From: Pseudomonas reactans | GTDB taxonomy: Bacteria > Pseudomonadota > Gammaproteobacteria > Pseudomonadales > Pseudomonadaceae | DNA: 64,000 nucleotides | NCBI RefSeq assembly: GCF_013385825.1 | Contig: NZ_JACAPG010000002.1 | Location: forward strand, 608,607-672,606 | Direction of reading: 5' to 3' | In this document: positions 55,145-63,981 of the stretch, in pieces | How positions within the stretch are numbered: position 1 is the first letter of the stretch | Layout of the letters: the number at the start of each line of letters is the position of its first letter | Position numbers and translations under genes: made by a program | Notes under the pieces: model-generated | Database searches by the model: none | Told to the model about the DNA's origin: nothing | What the model saw: the letters and a program-made list of their open reading frames with translations, nothing else

Positions 55145-55167
55145 GCATTGGATCCAATTAAGCACAC
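55141..55167. promoter_or_regulatory. Palindromic operator candidate of the GntR regulator
   Basis: GTGTGC (55141-55146) and GCACAC (55162-55167) flank a perfect 12-base palindrome ATTGGATCCAAT (55147-55158). The spacing is asymmetric by three bases. It overlaps the promoter and precedes the ribosome site, so binding would repress the regulator gene and possibly the divergent operon. Confidence 0.6.
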
Positions 55168-55195
55168 CCATTTTAATAAGGAGGATAGCGTAACC

Positions 55196-55906
55196 GTGAC
55201 GCAGAAGCCGACCCCTTTGAACAGCATAAAGATCAGCGGCCCTATTCCCGCCCATCTCGCTCGCTCAGTAATTGAAGAAACCTTGCGCAACGCCATCCTG
55301 GATGGCCGTTTACCTTGTGGTACTGCCATGCGCCAACAAGAGTTGGCGAGCCTGTTCGGGGTCAGTCGCATGCCGGTACGCGAAGCCTTACGCCAGCTGG
55401 AATCCCAGTCACTGTTGCATGTAGTGACCCACAAGGGCGCCGTCGTTGCACCGTTGATCGAAGACAATTCGGCCGAGACCTATGAACTGCGGATGTTGCT
55501 GGAGTCTGAAGCTCTGCGCCTGTCGATTCCCTTGCTCACCGAAGCCGATATCGTGGAAGCGGAGGCCTTTATTTGTGCGCTCGAACAGGAAAAAGACTAC
55601 GCCGAAATTGGACGCCTCAATCGTCTTTTCCACATGGCGCTTTATGGCAAGGCCCCAAACCAGCGGCTGCTCAAATTGGTGGAGCACGGCTTGAACGAGG
55701 AGGAACGATTCCTGAGGTACAACCTTGAGGCCATGGGTTTGGGCGAGACGTCCCAGGAAGACCACCGCGAACTGCTGAGCCTCGTGGCGCAAAAGAAAAC
55801 CCAGGAAAGCATCCTGACGCTGCGCAATCACTTGATGCGAGGCATGGAGGTGATCACGGCGTATCTCAATGGCTTGGATGCCCACAGCGAGAAAATCACG
55901 CAATAA
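55196..55906 (+). CDS. GntR-family (FCD subfamily) transcriptional regulator
   Basis: A 236-residue regulator whose start is GTG at 55196, chosen because AAGGAGG lies 11 bases upstream; a longer TTG-initiated ORF to 55148 would place the operator inside the gene. The N-terminal winged helix is clear (ARSVIEETLRNAILDGRLPC, RQQELASLFGVSRMPVREAL). An all-helical FCD effector domain follows (YELRMLLESEALRL and later RNHLMRGMEVITAYL). It probably controls the divergent TauD/ABC genes and itself. It is not part of the mgo operon downstream. Confidence 0.9.
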   Translation: MTQKPTPLNSIKISGPIPAHLARSVIEETLRNAILDGRLPCGTAMRQQELASLFGVSRMPVREALRQLESQSLLHVVTHKGAVVAPLIEDNSAETYELRMLLESEALRLSIPLLTEADIVEAEAFICALEQEKDYAEIGRLNRLFHMALYGKAPNQRLLKLVEHGLNEEERFLRYNLEAMGLGETSQEDHRELLSLVAQKKTQESILTLRNHLMRGMEVITAYLNGLDAHSEKITQ

Positions 55907-55941
55907 GGTAATGAGCGCGCCTGTCCGGACCTTCCAATATT

Positions 55942-55974
55942 GCAGGGGCACTCACTGAGGTTAGTGCCCCCTGC
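55942..55974 (+). terminator. Hairpin after the GntR gene
   Basis: GCAGGGGCACT (55942-55952) pairs with AGTGCCCCCTGC (55963-55974), with one bulged base. It lies 35 bases past the GntR stop. No T-run follows, so it is probably a stem-based or Rho-assisted stop that isolates the next operon. Confidence 0.5.
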
Positions 55975-56009
55975 GAAGAAACTTCCCACTGCGATCTAAG
56001 CAGCCAACT

Positions 56010-56050
56010 TACAACCTATATTATTTAGAAAAACTTCTAATATATTTGTA
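56010..56050. promoter_or_regulatory. Imperfect inverted repeat upstream of mgoB
   Basis: The left arm TACAACCTATATTATTTAGA ...A (56010-56030) mirrors the right arm TTCTAATATATTTGTA (56035-56050). Both arms share TACAA, TATATTA and GAA in order. The region is AT-rich and lies 180 bases before mgoB, a usual place for an activator site. The remaining region 56051-56231 has no other clear feature; the leader shows CTGCTG...CAGCAG pairing. Confidence 0.45.
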
Positions 56051-56231
56051 GTTCGCCCCTCTCTTTAACACGCTTATTATTTCTCATTACTTAACCACTC
56101 CGTTTGGCGTCACGGCGTCTATCGTTTTGCGCCCTGCGCGCCGGTAGTTGGCTTATACCTGCGCACGCCCGACTGCTGCAAACTCATCGCTGTTTATCCA
56201 CAGCAGACGCAACAACTTATAGGCATCAACC

Positions 56232-56990
56232 ATGCATCATCCTTCACTTGAAACAGCAAAAATGCAGTTATATAACCATTCGTTATTTTCAGAAATAACT
56301 TCCCTGCGCAAGTTACAACTTTTTATGGAAAGTCATGTATTTGCCGTCTGGGATTTCATGACCCTCGCAAAACGCCTGCAACAGGACCTGACCTGCACTC
56401 GCCTGCCCTGGCTACCACCTGCGGACCCGCAAGCAGCGCGGCTGATCAATGAGATCGTGCTGGGTGAGGAGTCAGACGAACATCCCGTGAAAGGCTATTG
56501 CAGCCATTTCGAACTGTACTTGGAAGCCATGGCGGAAGTGGGCGCCAACACCTCGTCCATCAACCACTTTGTTGCGCTGCAACGTCAAGGCCTGGGGGCC
56601 ACGGCAGCCTTGCGTCAGGTCGAGGTTCCTACCGGCGTCAGCCGCTTCGTCAACGACACATTGCACCTTGCGTTGAATGCGCCGACCCATTGTGTGGCGG
56701 CCACCTTCCTGCACGGCCGCGAGCATGTCATCCCAGGGATGTTCGAACGCATCCTGCAATCTGATGATTTCATTCATCGTCAGGCGCCGACCTTGTGCGC
56801 TTACCTCAAGCGCCACATCGAGTTGGACGCCAAGGAACACGGGCCAGCGGCGCAGCAGTTGCTCGATCGCCTGACCAGTGCAGACCCGACGTATCCGCAA
56901 CAGGCCAACGATGCCGCACTCGCTGCCGTGCAAAGCCGTCTCGCGCTCTGGGATGAACTTCAGGCCTCGCTGCAAGAGGTGCACCCATGA
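56232..56990 (+). CDS. mgoB: MgoB/PvfA-like DUF3050 haem-oxygenase-fold protein
   Basis: A 252-residue protein with the DUF3050 pattern: FMESHVFAVWDFMTLAKRLQ (about 31-50), SHFELYLEAMAEVGANTSSI (about 91-110), ATFLHGREHVIPGMFERIL and RHIELDAKEHGPAAQQLLD. The Glu33, His35, Glu94, His195 and Dx3H (about D199/H203) are arranged like metal ligands of haem-oxygenase-like diiron oxidases; that role is inferred. It is the first gene of the operon, overlapping the next by four bases. In the mgo/pvf systems it helps make a diazeniumdiolate or pyrazine-type signal. Confidence 0.85.
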   Translation: MHHPSLETAKMQLYNHSLFSEITSLRKLQLFMESHVFAVWDFMTLAKRLQQDLTCTRLPWLPPADPQAARLINEIVLGEESDEHPVKGYCSHFELYLEAMAEVGANTSSINHFVALQRQGLGATAALRQVEVPTGVSRFVNDTLHLALNAPTHCVAATFLHGREHVIPGMFERILQSDDFIHRQAPTLCAYLKRHIELDAKEHGPAAQQLLDRLTSADPTYPQQANDAALAAVQSRLALWDELQASLQEVHP

Positions 56991-57934
56991 ACGCCGGCGA
57001 TTACCAAGCCATCGCCGATGACTGGGAGCGCCGCGCAACCATCCGCACACGGCCTCGACGCTTGCTGGAGAGCGATGACAAACTGATCTACCCGCTGTGC
57101 CGTCAGCCCCTGGTGCTCTGTTCGACCTTCCTTGAGCACTGCCCCCAGTGGCGCGATTTTGTACTGGTGCAGAGCTTTTACAAATTCATCAACGACGTGG
57201 TGATATTCGAGACCGAGATCGTCGACAAGACTGCACGCAGCATCGCCAAGAATCGCTTCGCGGTGCCCTTCCCGCTGGCCTGCCGCGTGGATGCGATGAC
57301 CGTCGTCGTGGACGAGGATTATCACGCACTGGTTGCGCTGGATTTCCTGCAGCAAACCGTGGCCATGACCGGCGTACAACCGTTGGAACTGCCCACAGAA
57401 ATAGAGTTGAGCCGCGCGCTGCCCACGGCACAGGCGTTGGCACCTGCTCATCTGCGCGATGCTGTCGCGCTGATTGGCGTGGCAATCGCTGAAAACACCG
57501 TGACCCACGATGTGGCGGCATTCGCCAAGGACACCAGCGTGAAAGCCTCCATCCGCGGTTTGATGGCCGACCACCTGTTTGATGAGGGCCGCCACGCTCA
57601 ATTCTGGGTACGGCTCGTACGCCTGTATTGGCAAACCGCGAGCGATGAGGACCGCAATAACATCGCCAAGGTACTGCCGATTTTCCTGGCCCAGTACCTG
57701 ACGAACGACCTGCAAAAAAACTTCGACCTGTACTTGATCGGACACCTCGACATCAGCGTCAGCCTACGCGACGCGTTACGCGCTGAAGTTGCGGCACAGG
57801 CCTTTCCTATCACCCGCCAGCACCCATTGATGGGCAATATCCTTGGCTTCCTGCAACACAGCGGTTTGCTGCAAACGCCGAGCGTGGCGCAGGCGTTGAG
57901 CGATTACCTGCCAGAGTCGGGGAGGGTGGCATGA
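56987..57934 (+). CDS. mgoC: MgoC/PvfB-like AurF-type diiron N-oxygenase
   Basis: A 315-residue protein of the AurF family (PF11583). All seven metal-ligand positions of AurF can be placed with the same spacing: E75, E110 and H113 (VVVDEDYH), E169 (AENTVTHD), H196, E200 and H203 (ADHLFDEGRH). AurF oxidises an aromatic amine to nitro; in mgo/pvf/ham pathways the homologue N-oxidises an amino-acid-derived amine. It overlaps both neighbours by four bases. The ligand spacing was compared from memory of AurF (E101, E136, H139, E196, H223, E227, H230). Confidence 0.92.
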   Translation: MNAGDYQAIADDWERRATIRTRPRRLLESDDKLIYPLCRQPLVLCSTFLEHCPQWRDFVLVQSFYKFINDVVIFETEIVDKTARSIAKNRFAVPFPLACRVDAMTVVVDEDYHALVALDFLQQTVAMTGVQPLELPTEIELSRALPTAQALAPAHLRDAVALIGVAIAENTVTHDVAAFAKDTSVKASIRGLMADHLFDEGRHAQFWVRLVRLYWQTASDEDRNNIAKVLPIFLAQYLTNDLQKNFDLYLIGHLDISVSLRDALRAEVAAQAFPITRQHPLMGNILGFLQHSGLLQTPSVAQALSDYLPESGRVA

Positions 57935-60900
57935 GGCGGCTGAGCATTGGATTTACCGGCGCCAGCGACGCCTTGGAGGCCGTCAGACAAGCGCTGGAAC
58001 AGTATGGGCATATCACGGGCAACAAGGGCGTCGACCTGTGCATCGATGACGGAGGTCAGTCGGTACAGGACAACACAAGCCCGACCCCAAGATTAAGCCT
58101 GCGTGTGGCCGTCGGCCCGGTAACCGACTGCGGGCTGCCCGCGCTGCAACTGCGCGCCTATGGGCCAGACCGAACGTTATTGGCAGTACTGGATATAGCC
58201 GATGAACCCAGTGGCAACGGTCAAAGGCTACGCCGGCGCGTCACCCGCGAATTAGTGGAATGGGCCACGCTGCACATCAGTGGCTTCTCGCGAGACCCTG
58301 GTTATTTCGAATTGAATGCGCTCGCCAATGGCTGGCCCGAACAAAGCCTGGAAACGCTGGAGGCGCTGGCATTCACCCATCGGTTCAATCACACCGCAGA
58401 TCCTACTGTGATAGAGGTTGCCCGAGTGCCACTGATCAATCGGTTGCAGGCGAGCCTTCATACTTTTGCCGACCGGCCCGCATTGAAGATCGGTGCCAGT
58501 GAAGTGACCTATCGTCAGTTACATGCTCACGCACTGGCAATTCAGCAGCGCTTGCAGCCCTTGTTGGTGACGGGACAAACACCCGCAGTCGTTGGTGTCT
58601 GCCTGGAAAAAACCATCGGAGCGTACGCCAGCATTCTTGCCGTGCTGGGCTGTGGAGCGGCGTACCTGCCGTTGGATCCCGACCACCCTACTCAACGCCA
58701 TCAGGCCATGCTTGAAAGCGCAGGCGCCCAGGTATTGCTGGACGCCGGTCAGCATCCATTAAGAGCGCGTTTCATCTCATTGGATGTCAGCAGCCATGAT
58801 CTACACGACGTCGACCTCACACGGTCGTTGGCGAGCCTACACGGTCATGCCGATGCGCCCTGCTTGGTTCTCTTTACATCGGGCACCACCGGGCAACCCA
58901 AAGGCGTGTTACTCAGCCAAGCGAACCTGGCACATTTCACGGCCTGGTTCAGGTCCTGTGTGAGTCTGGATGAACAGAGCCGCGTCTTGCAGTTCTCGTC
59001 GTTGGGCTTCGACTCATCGCTGATCGATGTTTTCCCCGCCTGGATAGCGGGCGCCACGTTGATTGTCCCCAGTGCAGAGCAACGACAAGACCCTCAACAG
59101 CTTCTGGACCTGCTGCACCGGCAGCGCGTCACCCACGCCTTTCTTCCGCCTGCGCTGCTGAGCATCCTGCCGCCCGATCGACCGCTGCACCTGAAGCACC
59201 TGCTGACGGGTGGAGATGTGTGCGAACCCCATGTGATCGAACGCCTTTCAGCGCAGTGCCAGTTCCATAACCTCTATGGGCCTACGGAGGCCACAGTGCT
59301 GATCACCCATCGGACGTTGCGCCCCAGTGACAGCAATCGCAACGTCGGCCACCCCATCGCCAACAGCCAGGTGCTGATCCTCGATGAACACCTGCAACCG
59401 GTGGATGAGGAGGTGATGGGTGAGGTGTATATCGTCGGCCCCGGAGTTAGCCTGGGGTATGTGAACGCCTCGTCACAGGCTGCCAATCCTTTTGTGGAGC
59501 TGGCCGTGCCAGGCGGCCTGCCGCTGCGGGCCTATCGCAGTGGCGATCTGGCGCAGTGGACCGCCGACGGGATCGTGCTGGGAGGACGGCGAGATGATCA
59601 GGTGAAGATCCGTGGTTTTCGGGTAGAACCGCTGGAGATTGAGCAGTGTCTGCGCAGCAGTCGACTGTATCGACAAGTAGCAGTGGTGATCGACCGTGAC
59701 CGCAGGATCCGTGGCTTTGCCGCGCAACCTGAACCAGGAGCCAGCATGAAGGCGCTGCAACAGCATGCACGGCAGTGGCTGCCGGACTACATGCAGCCCG
59801 GCGCCTGGGATGAGCTGCCACGCATACCGTGTTCCAGTAACGGCAAAATCGACCGTGAGGCGTTGCTGGCACTCCCGCTCCAACCCACTTTGCCGACAGC
59901 CCGCAGCACTGCACGAACCCCACTTCAGATTCAACTGACCCGCTTGTGGGTCGAGCTGCTGGCGTTGCCCATGGATGAATTGTCTATCGATGAAAGCTTC
60001 TTCGACCTCGGCGGCCATTCGATTTTGCTGTCGACGCTCTTGCTGCGTTTTCGCGAAGAATTCGGCCGTAGCTTTTCATTAAGCCACTTCATCGAGGCAC
60101 CGACAATTCGTACGCTTGCAGCATGGGTGGAGAATGGCGAACGACCCGAAACACACGCCGGCCAGGCGATTCGCGACGCTCAACAAGAGGGGTCGCTCAA
60201 CACGCTGCCCGAAACTTGCGCGGGCGATCCTTACAAAATGATCGTTACGGGGGCCAACAGTTTTGTGGGTGTCCACATCGTCGAAGCATTGCTTGCAACT
60301 GGAGCAACCAAAGTAGCGTGCGTGGTACGCGAAAAATCTGGAGAGTCGGCAATGGCGCGATTCATCCAAGCGTTGCGCGAATATCACCTGGAACACCTGG
60401 ACCTGAGTAGAGTGCAGGTACTTGCCGCTGATGTCAGCCTGCCTCGATTGGGTTTGGCCAACGATACCTATGAGGCACTCGCCAAAGATTTTGGGGTGTT
60501 GGTACACAACGCGGCACAGGTCAACCACGTGATGGACTACGCGTCGCTGAGCCGGGATAACGTTGTCCCCATCCTCGAATGCCTGCGCCTGTGCGAGACG
60601 CACTGCAAGAAAACCTTCAACTTCATCTCGACGCTGTCGGCTTCGAGCAGTATCGACACCCAAGGCTATGTCCTCGAAGCGCCCGCCGCGACCGCACTGC
60701 CTCTGTACATCAGGAATGGCTACAACCTGTCCAAATGGGTCGCCGAGCGGCAATTGGGACGTGCCGTGGAGCGCGGAGCCTGGGTGAACATCCATCGTCC
60801 CGGCAACATCAGTTTCAACAGTCTCACGGGCGTCTGCCAGCCTCAGAAAAATCGCCTGATGTTGATGCTCAAGGGATCACTGCAATTGGGCCTGCTACCG

Positions 60901-61308
60901 AAGCTGTCGCTGAACTTCGACCTGATGCCGGTGGACTTCCTGGCACGCTTCATCGCATTCCATTGCAACCGTTTTCAAGCCGACAGGAATGTGTTCAACC
61001 TGCACAACCCCCAGCCATTGAGTTGGGCGCACTACCTGGATGCCTTTAGCCACGCGGGACACTGTTTCAAGCGGGTAAGTGTGGCGCAATGGCAACAATC
61101 GCTACGAACGGTCAGCCAGGACAACGCACTGTTTGGCGTACTTGGTTTTTATCTCGACCGCCTCGACGAAGACATCAGCGACACCTCAATGATTCGCCAC
61201 GACAACGCGCGCCAGGGTGTCCAGCAGATGGGAGCCCGCTATCCCGAAAAAGACCCGGCCCTCTTGAGTAAGGGCTGCAACTACCTGGAGGCCATCGGCT
61301 TTCTATGA
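57931..61308 (+). CDS. mgoA: MgoA/PvfC-like NRPS: adenylation, thiolation, terminal reductase
   Basis: An 1125-residue protein with no condensation domain. Residues 1-165 are an unassigned N-terminal region. The adenylation domain follows: LFTSGTTGQPKGV (314-326), NLYGPTEATV (447-456), YRSGDLAQW (535-543), GGRRDDQVKIRGFRV (551-565) and SNGKIDREAL (636-645). The thiolation motif LGGHS has its phosphopantetheine Ser at about 697. The reductase has TGANSFVG (773-780) and YNLSK (931-935). By hand alignment to GrsA the specificity residues read D,S,I,F,L,G,L,V,L plus the final Lys, which suggests an aliphatic amino acid such as Leu. It would load one amino acid and release it reductively. It overlaps mgoC by four bases. 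Confidence 0.93.
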   Translation: MRRLSIGFTGASDALEAVRQALEQYGHITGNKGVDLCIDDGGQSVQDNTSPTPRLSLRVAVGPVTDCGLPALQLRAYGPDRTLLAVLDIADEPSGNGQRLRRRVTRELVEWATLHISGFSRDPGYFELNALANGWPEQSLETLEALAFTHRFNHTADPTVIEVARVPLINRLQASLHTFADRPALKIGASEVTYRQLHAHALAIQQRLQPLLVTGQTPAVVGVCLEKTIGAYASILAVLGCGAAYLPLDPDHPTQRHQAMLESAGAQVLLDAGQHPLRARFISLDVSSHDLHDVDLTRSLASLHGHADAPCLVLFTSGTTGQPKGVLLSQANLAHFTAWFRSCVSLDEQSRVLQFSSLGFDSSLIDVFPAWIAGATLIVPSAEQRQDPQQLLDLLHRQRVTHAFLPPALLSILPPDRPLHLKHLLTGGDVCEPHVIERLSAQCQFHNLYGPTEATVLITHRTLRPSDSNRNVGHPIANSQVLILDEHLQPVDEEVMGEVYIVGPGVSLGYVNASSQAANPFVELAVPGGLPLRAYRSGDLAQWTADGIVLGGRRDDQVKIRGFRVEPLEIEQCLRSSRLYRQVAVVIDRDRRIRGFAAQPEPGASMKALQQHARQWLPDYMQPGAWDELPRIPCSSNGKIDREALLALPLQPTLPTARSTARTPLQIQLTRLWVELLALPMDELSIDESFFDLGGHSILLSTLLLRFREEFGRSFSLSHFIEAPTIRTLAAWVENGERPETHAGQAIRDAQQEGSLNTLPETCAGDPYKMIVTGANSFVGVHIVEALLATGATKVACVVREKSGESAMARFIQALREYHLEHLDLSRVQVLAADVSLPRLGLANDTYEALAKDFGVLVHNAAQVNHVMDYASLSRDNVVPILECLRLCETHCKKTFNFISTLSASSSIDTQGYVLEAPAATALPLYIRNGYNLSKWVAERQLGRAVERGAWVNIHRPGNISFNSLTGVCQPQKNRLMLMLKGSLQLGLLPKLSLNFDLMPVDFLARFIAFHCNRFQADRNVFNLHNPQPLSWAHYLDAFSHAGHCFKRVSVAQWQQSLRTVSQDNALFGVLGFYLDRLDEDISDTSMIRHDNARQGVQQMGARYPEKDPALLSKGCNYLEAIGFL

Positions 61309-61326
61309 ACGCCTCAGGACGACCTT

Positions 61327-61785
61327 ATGAAAACACTGCAACCCGATACGTTAATTCGCAACCCGATCGGCCTGCCGATAGTGGCCGCTACCGAGGTCGA
61401 CTGCCCTGCCCCCCAGCTATGGGACGTGGTGGGACAATTTGCCGGCTTCAATGTGTTCATTCCTGCGCTGACGCATATCGAAATGATGGGTACAGGCGTG
61501 GGTGCCTTGCGGACAAAGTTTTTCCGCGATGGCAACTGTGTGGTGGAGCAACTCAATAGCCGGGACGAGCAGGCCATGCAGATGACCTGGACCACAATCT
61601 ACAACACCCTCGGTGTGGCCAGGCTATGGGCGGCGATCTGTGTGGAGGCCCTAGGTACGCGGCGCTCCAAGGTGACATGGACAATAATTGCCGAGCCCAT
61701 CGACAGGGCAGACACAGGGTTTGAACAGTTTGTGCAGGGTTTCGCCGATAGCGCCCTGGAGAATGTCCGGGGGATACTGGGATAA
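61327..61785 (+). CDS. mgoD: MgoD/PvfD-like SRPBCC (polyketide cyclase/dehydrase-like) protein
   Basis: A 152-residue protein of the START/SRPBCC fold: TEVDCPAPQLWDVVGQFAGF, NVFIPALTHIEMMGTGVGAL, then a TWTIIAEPIDRADTGFEQFV-type C-terminal strand and helix. It is the last gene of the operon, 18 bases after mgoA, with AGGACG upstream of the ATG. Its homologues (MgoD, PvfD, HamE) are needed in the pathway, with no settled reaction. It converges on the chemoreceptor gene. Confidence 0.88.
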   Translation: MKTLQPDTLIRNPIGLPIVAATEVDCPAPQLWDVVGQFAGFNVFIPALTHIEMMGTGVGALRTKFFRDGNCVVEQLNSRDEQAMQMTWTTIYNTLGVARLWAAICVEALGTRRSKVTWTIIAEPIDRADTGFEQFVQGFADSALENVRGILG

Positions 61786-61787
61786 GC

Positions 61788-61814
61788 GGCAGGAGCGAGA
61801 TGGCCAGCTCCTGC
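61788..61814. terminator. Hairpin between convergent mgoD and chemoreceptor genes
   Basis: GGCAGGAGC (61788-61796) is perfectly complementary to GCTCCTGCC (61806-61814) around a nine-base loop. It begins two bases after the mgoD stop and could serve both strands. No T-run is present. Confidence 0.5.
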
Positions 61815-61830
61815 CTGATCAGTCAGCGGG

Positions 61831-63711
61831 TCAGATCTTGAAACTGTCGACCAATTGCTTCAGTCGATTAGCCTGCTGCGACAACGCATCGCAATCTTTC
61901 AGGGTTTCGTTGAGATTGGCCACGCCCTGCTGGTTCAGCAGGTTGATCTGATTAATGTCGACGTTGAGCGTTTCCACCACGGCCGTCTGTTCTTCAGTCG
62001 CCGCCGCGACAGACTGGTTCATGCCGTCGATCTCGACAATCCGCTGCGTTACGCTGACCAGGCGCTCACCGGCTTGGTTCGCGACCTCAACGCTTTCTTC
62101 GCTGGAGGTTTGGCTGGCGTTCATGGTGGTGACCGCTTCACGCGAGCCCACTTGCAGCGAAGTGATCATTTTGTGGATCTCTTCGGCCGACTCCTGAGTG
62201 CGGTGAGCCAGGTTGCGCACCTCATCGGCGACCACTGCAAAGCCTCGGCCAGCCTCTCCCGCACGGGCCGCTTCGATGGCGGCGTTGAGTGCCAGTAGAT
62301 TGGTTTGCTGTGAGATGCCTTTGATCACATCAAGAATGTGGCCGATGTTGTCGGTGCTGGCGTTGAGGGTCTCGATCTGAGTGCAGGACAGGCTGATCTT
62401 CTGCGACAGCTCCGACATTGCAAGGATGGTTTGCTCCACCACTTTGCGCCCATCGTCGGCTTGCTCACTGGCGCCGCTGGCGTGCTGTGAAGCGTCGGCG
62501 GCGTTACGTGCGATTTCCTGGGTGGCAGCGCCCAGTTCGTTGATCGCTGCTGCCACGCTGTTGGTACGCGCGCTCTGCTCGTCGGAACCGATGATCGAGG
62601 CATTGGACGAGGCCATCACACGCTGGGACAAATCGTGCACTTGCCGGGTTGCGGAAGACACCTCCGAAATCGAAGCGTGAATGCGTTCTACGAACTGATT
62701 AAAGGCACTACCCACTTCGCCGAACTCGTCCTTGCTGGTCACAGCGAGACGGCGGGTGAGGTCACCCTCCCCTTGGGCAATGTCTTGCATCGCTACGCCC
62801 ATGGTGGTGAGGGGGCGCAACAAGACTTGAATCAGCAAACTCAGGAGCACGGCAATCGCGACCACAGCGATCAACATGGCAATCAGCGCGGAAGTACGGA
62901 ACTTGCCCAACGGTGCGTAGGCTTTGTCTTTATCAATCGACAGACCGATGTACCAATCTGCGCCGGGCAATCCACTTATGGGGGTAAACGACAGAATGCG
63001 ATCCTGACCATTGAGGACGACATCCTGGTTGACCTTCTCGATGCGTAACTGAGTACCAGGGTAAATGTCCTTGAGGTTCTTCATCACCTGGTCCTGATCA
63101 GGACTGACGATGACTTGGCCATCGCCGCTGACCAGGAACGCATGGCCGATCCCACCGAAGTCTACCGAGTTGATGATCTTCACCAGAGTCTGCAGGCTCA
63201 GGTCGCCACCGACTACACCGAGCAATTCACCATTCTTCTTCACCGGCATGGCGATGGTCACGATCTGACCGCCTACGGCGGCCATGTAGGGCGGGGTAAG
63301 CATGGGCTTATCTGCCGCTACTGCCTGTTTGTACCAGGGGCGCTGACGAGGGTCATAACCATCGGGCATTTTTGCGTCTGGACGCTGGGTGAACACACCG
63401 TTGGTTTGGCCAACATAGGTGAACTGGAAGTTAGAGGTGAATGCCGGTTGATCGACCAGACCTGGGAGGTCGGCGCCACTGCCTTGGTGGGCAACGTTTT
63501 GTGTGAGGCTTTCGAGTACCAGTATTCGCCCACTGAGCCAGTTCTGCACACTGCTGGCGGTGAGCTCACCGGATTGCTGGATGGACGACTCCAGGTTCTG
63601 CTTGATAGTGCTGCGTTGCAGATAGTCGTTATAGAGGGTGAATAACGCGAAGGCCAGAACCACGACGCCTGACGCGGCCAGCAGAATTTTATGACTGAAC
63701 TTGAGATTCAT
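61831..63711 (-). CDS. Methyl-accepting chemotaxis protein, dCache type
   Basis: A 626-residue chemoreceptor from the ATG at 63711. TM1 (about 10-30) and a large periplasmic double-Cache domain come first, including [40 protein letters not shown] and [21 protein letters not shown]2 is followed by HAMP ([20 protein letters not shown]) and the signalling hairpin ([20 protein letters not shown]). The dCache domain usually binds amino acids or polyamines. The 227-base upstream region holds no gene. Confidence 0.95.
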   Translation of the reverse strand: MNLKFSHKILLAASGVVVLAFALFTLYNDYLQRSTIKQNLESSIQQSGELTASSVQNWLSGRILVLESLTQNVAHQGSGADLPGLVDQPAFTSNFQFTYVGQTNGVFTQRPDAKMPDGYDPRQRPWYKQAVAADKPMLTPPYMAAVGGQIVTIAMPVKKNGELLGVVGGDLSLQTLVKIINSVDFGGIGHAFLVSGDGQVIVSPDQDQVMKNLKDIYPGTQLRIEKVNQDVVLNGQDRILSFTPISGLPGADWYIGLSIDKDKAYAPLGKFRTSALIAMLIAVVAIAVLLSLLIQVLLRPLTTMGVAMQDIAQGEGDLTRRLAVTSKDEFGEVGSAFNQFVERIHASISEVSSATRQVHDLSQRVMASSNASIIGSDEQSARTNSVAAAINELGAATQEIARNAADASQHASGASEQADDGRKVVEQTILAMSELSQKISLSCTQIETLNASTDNIGHILDVIKGISQQTNLLALNAAIEAARAGEAGRGFAVVADEVRNLAHRTQESAEEIHKMITSLQVGSREAVTTMNASQTSSEESVEVANQAGERLVSVTQRIVEIDGMNQSVAAATEEQTAVVETLNVDINQINLLNQQGVANLNETLKDCDALSQQANRLKQLVDSFKI

Positions 63712-63936
63712 TTCATCGACTTCTTTTTGCCAAAGGGGGGTGAGCGTGCCGAGTGGAACATTCCATGTAGCGGTATAGGCGGACTCTCGGGCCGCTCTAT
63801 TTCGGTGCACGCATGGCTCGTCAGGCTTTCGGCCAAGGCTTGGCAAATCTTAGGGTTTTGTGAGGTGTTTCCTCTTTTTACGTAGGAAACCGACCAGCGG
63901 TACGCCCTGCGTTGCGCCTTTTACCCCTTAAAACGA

Positions 63937-63970
63937 CAAAACCCCTGTCTGCGTTAGCAGACAGGGGTTT
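63937..63970 (-). terminator. Terminator of the rrn operon
   Basis: A perfect 14-base stem, AAACCCCTGTCTGC with GCAGACAGGGGTTT, closes a short TAAC-type loop. It lies directly after the 5S gene on the minus strand. A T-tract belongs to the stem ends, so it can work in both directions. Confidence 0.92.
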
Positions 63971-63981
63971 CGGAATTCAAT

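Larger units (their letters stand above)
54828..55195. other. Divergent control region between the TauD operon and the GntR gene
   Basis: This 368-base region holds a short palindrome ATATCGATAT (54899-54908), a -35/-10 pair for the plus-strand gene and a palindromic operator. I found no ORF with a good ribosome site. Confidence 0.6.

Noticed and set aside
56100..56231. A possible Gac/Rsm control site in the mgoB leader.
   Set aside because: The leader contains no ACANGGANGT-like motif and no GGA in a loop, so post-transcriptional Gac/Rsm control cannot be claimed from the sequence.
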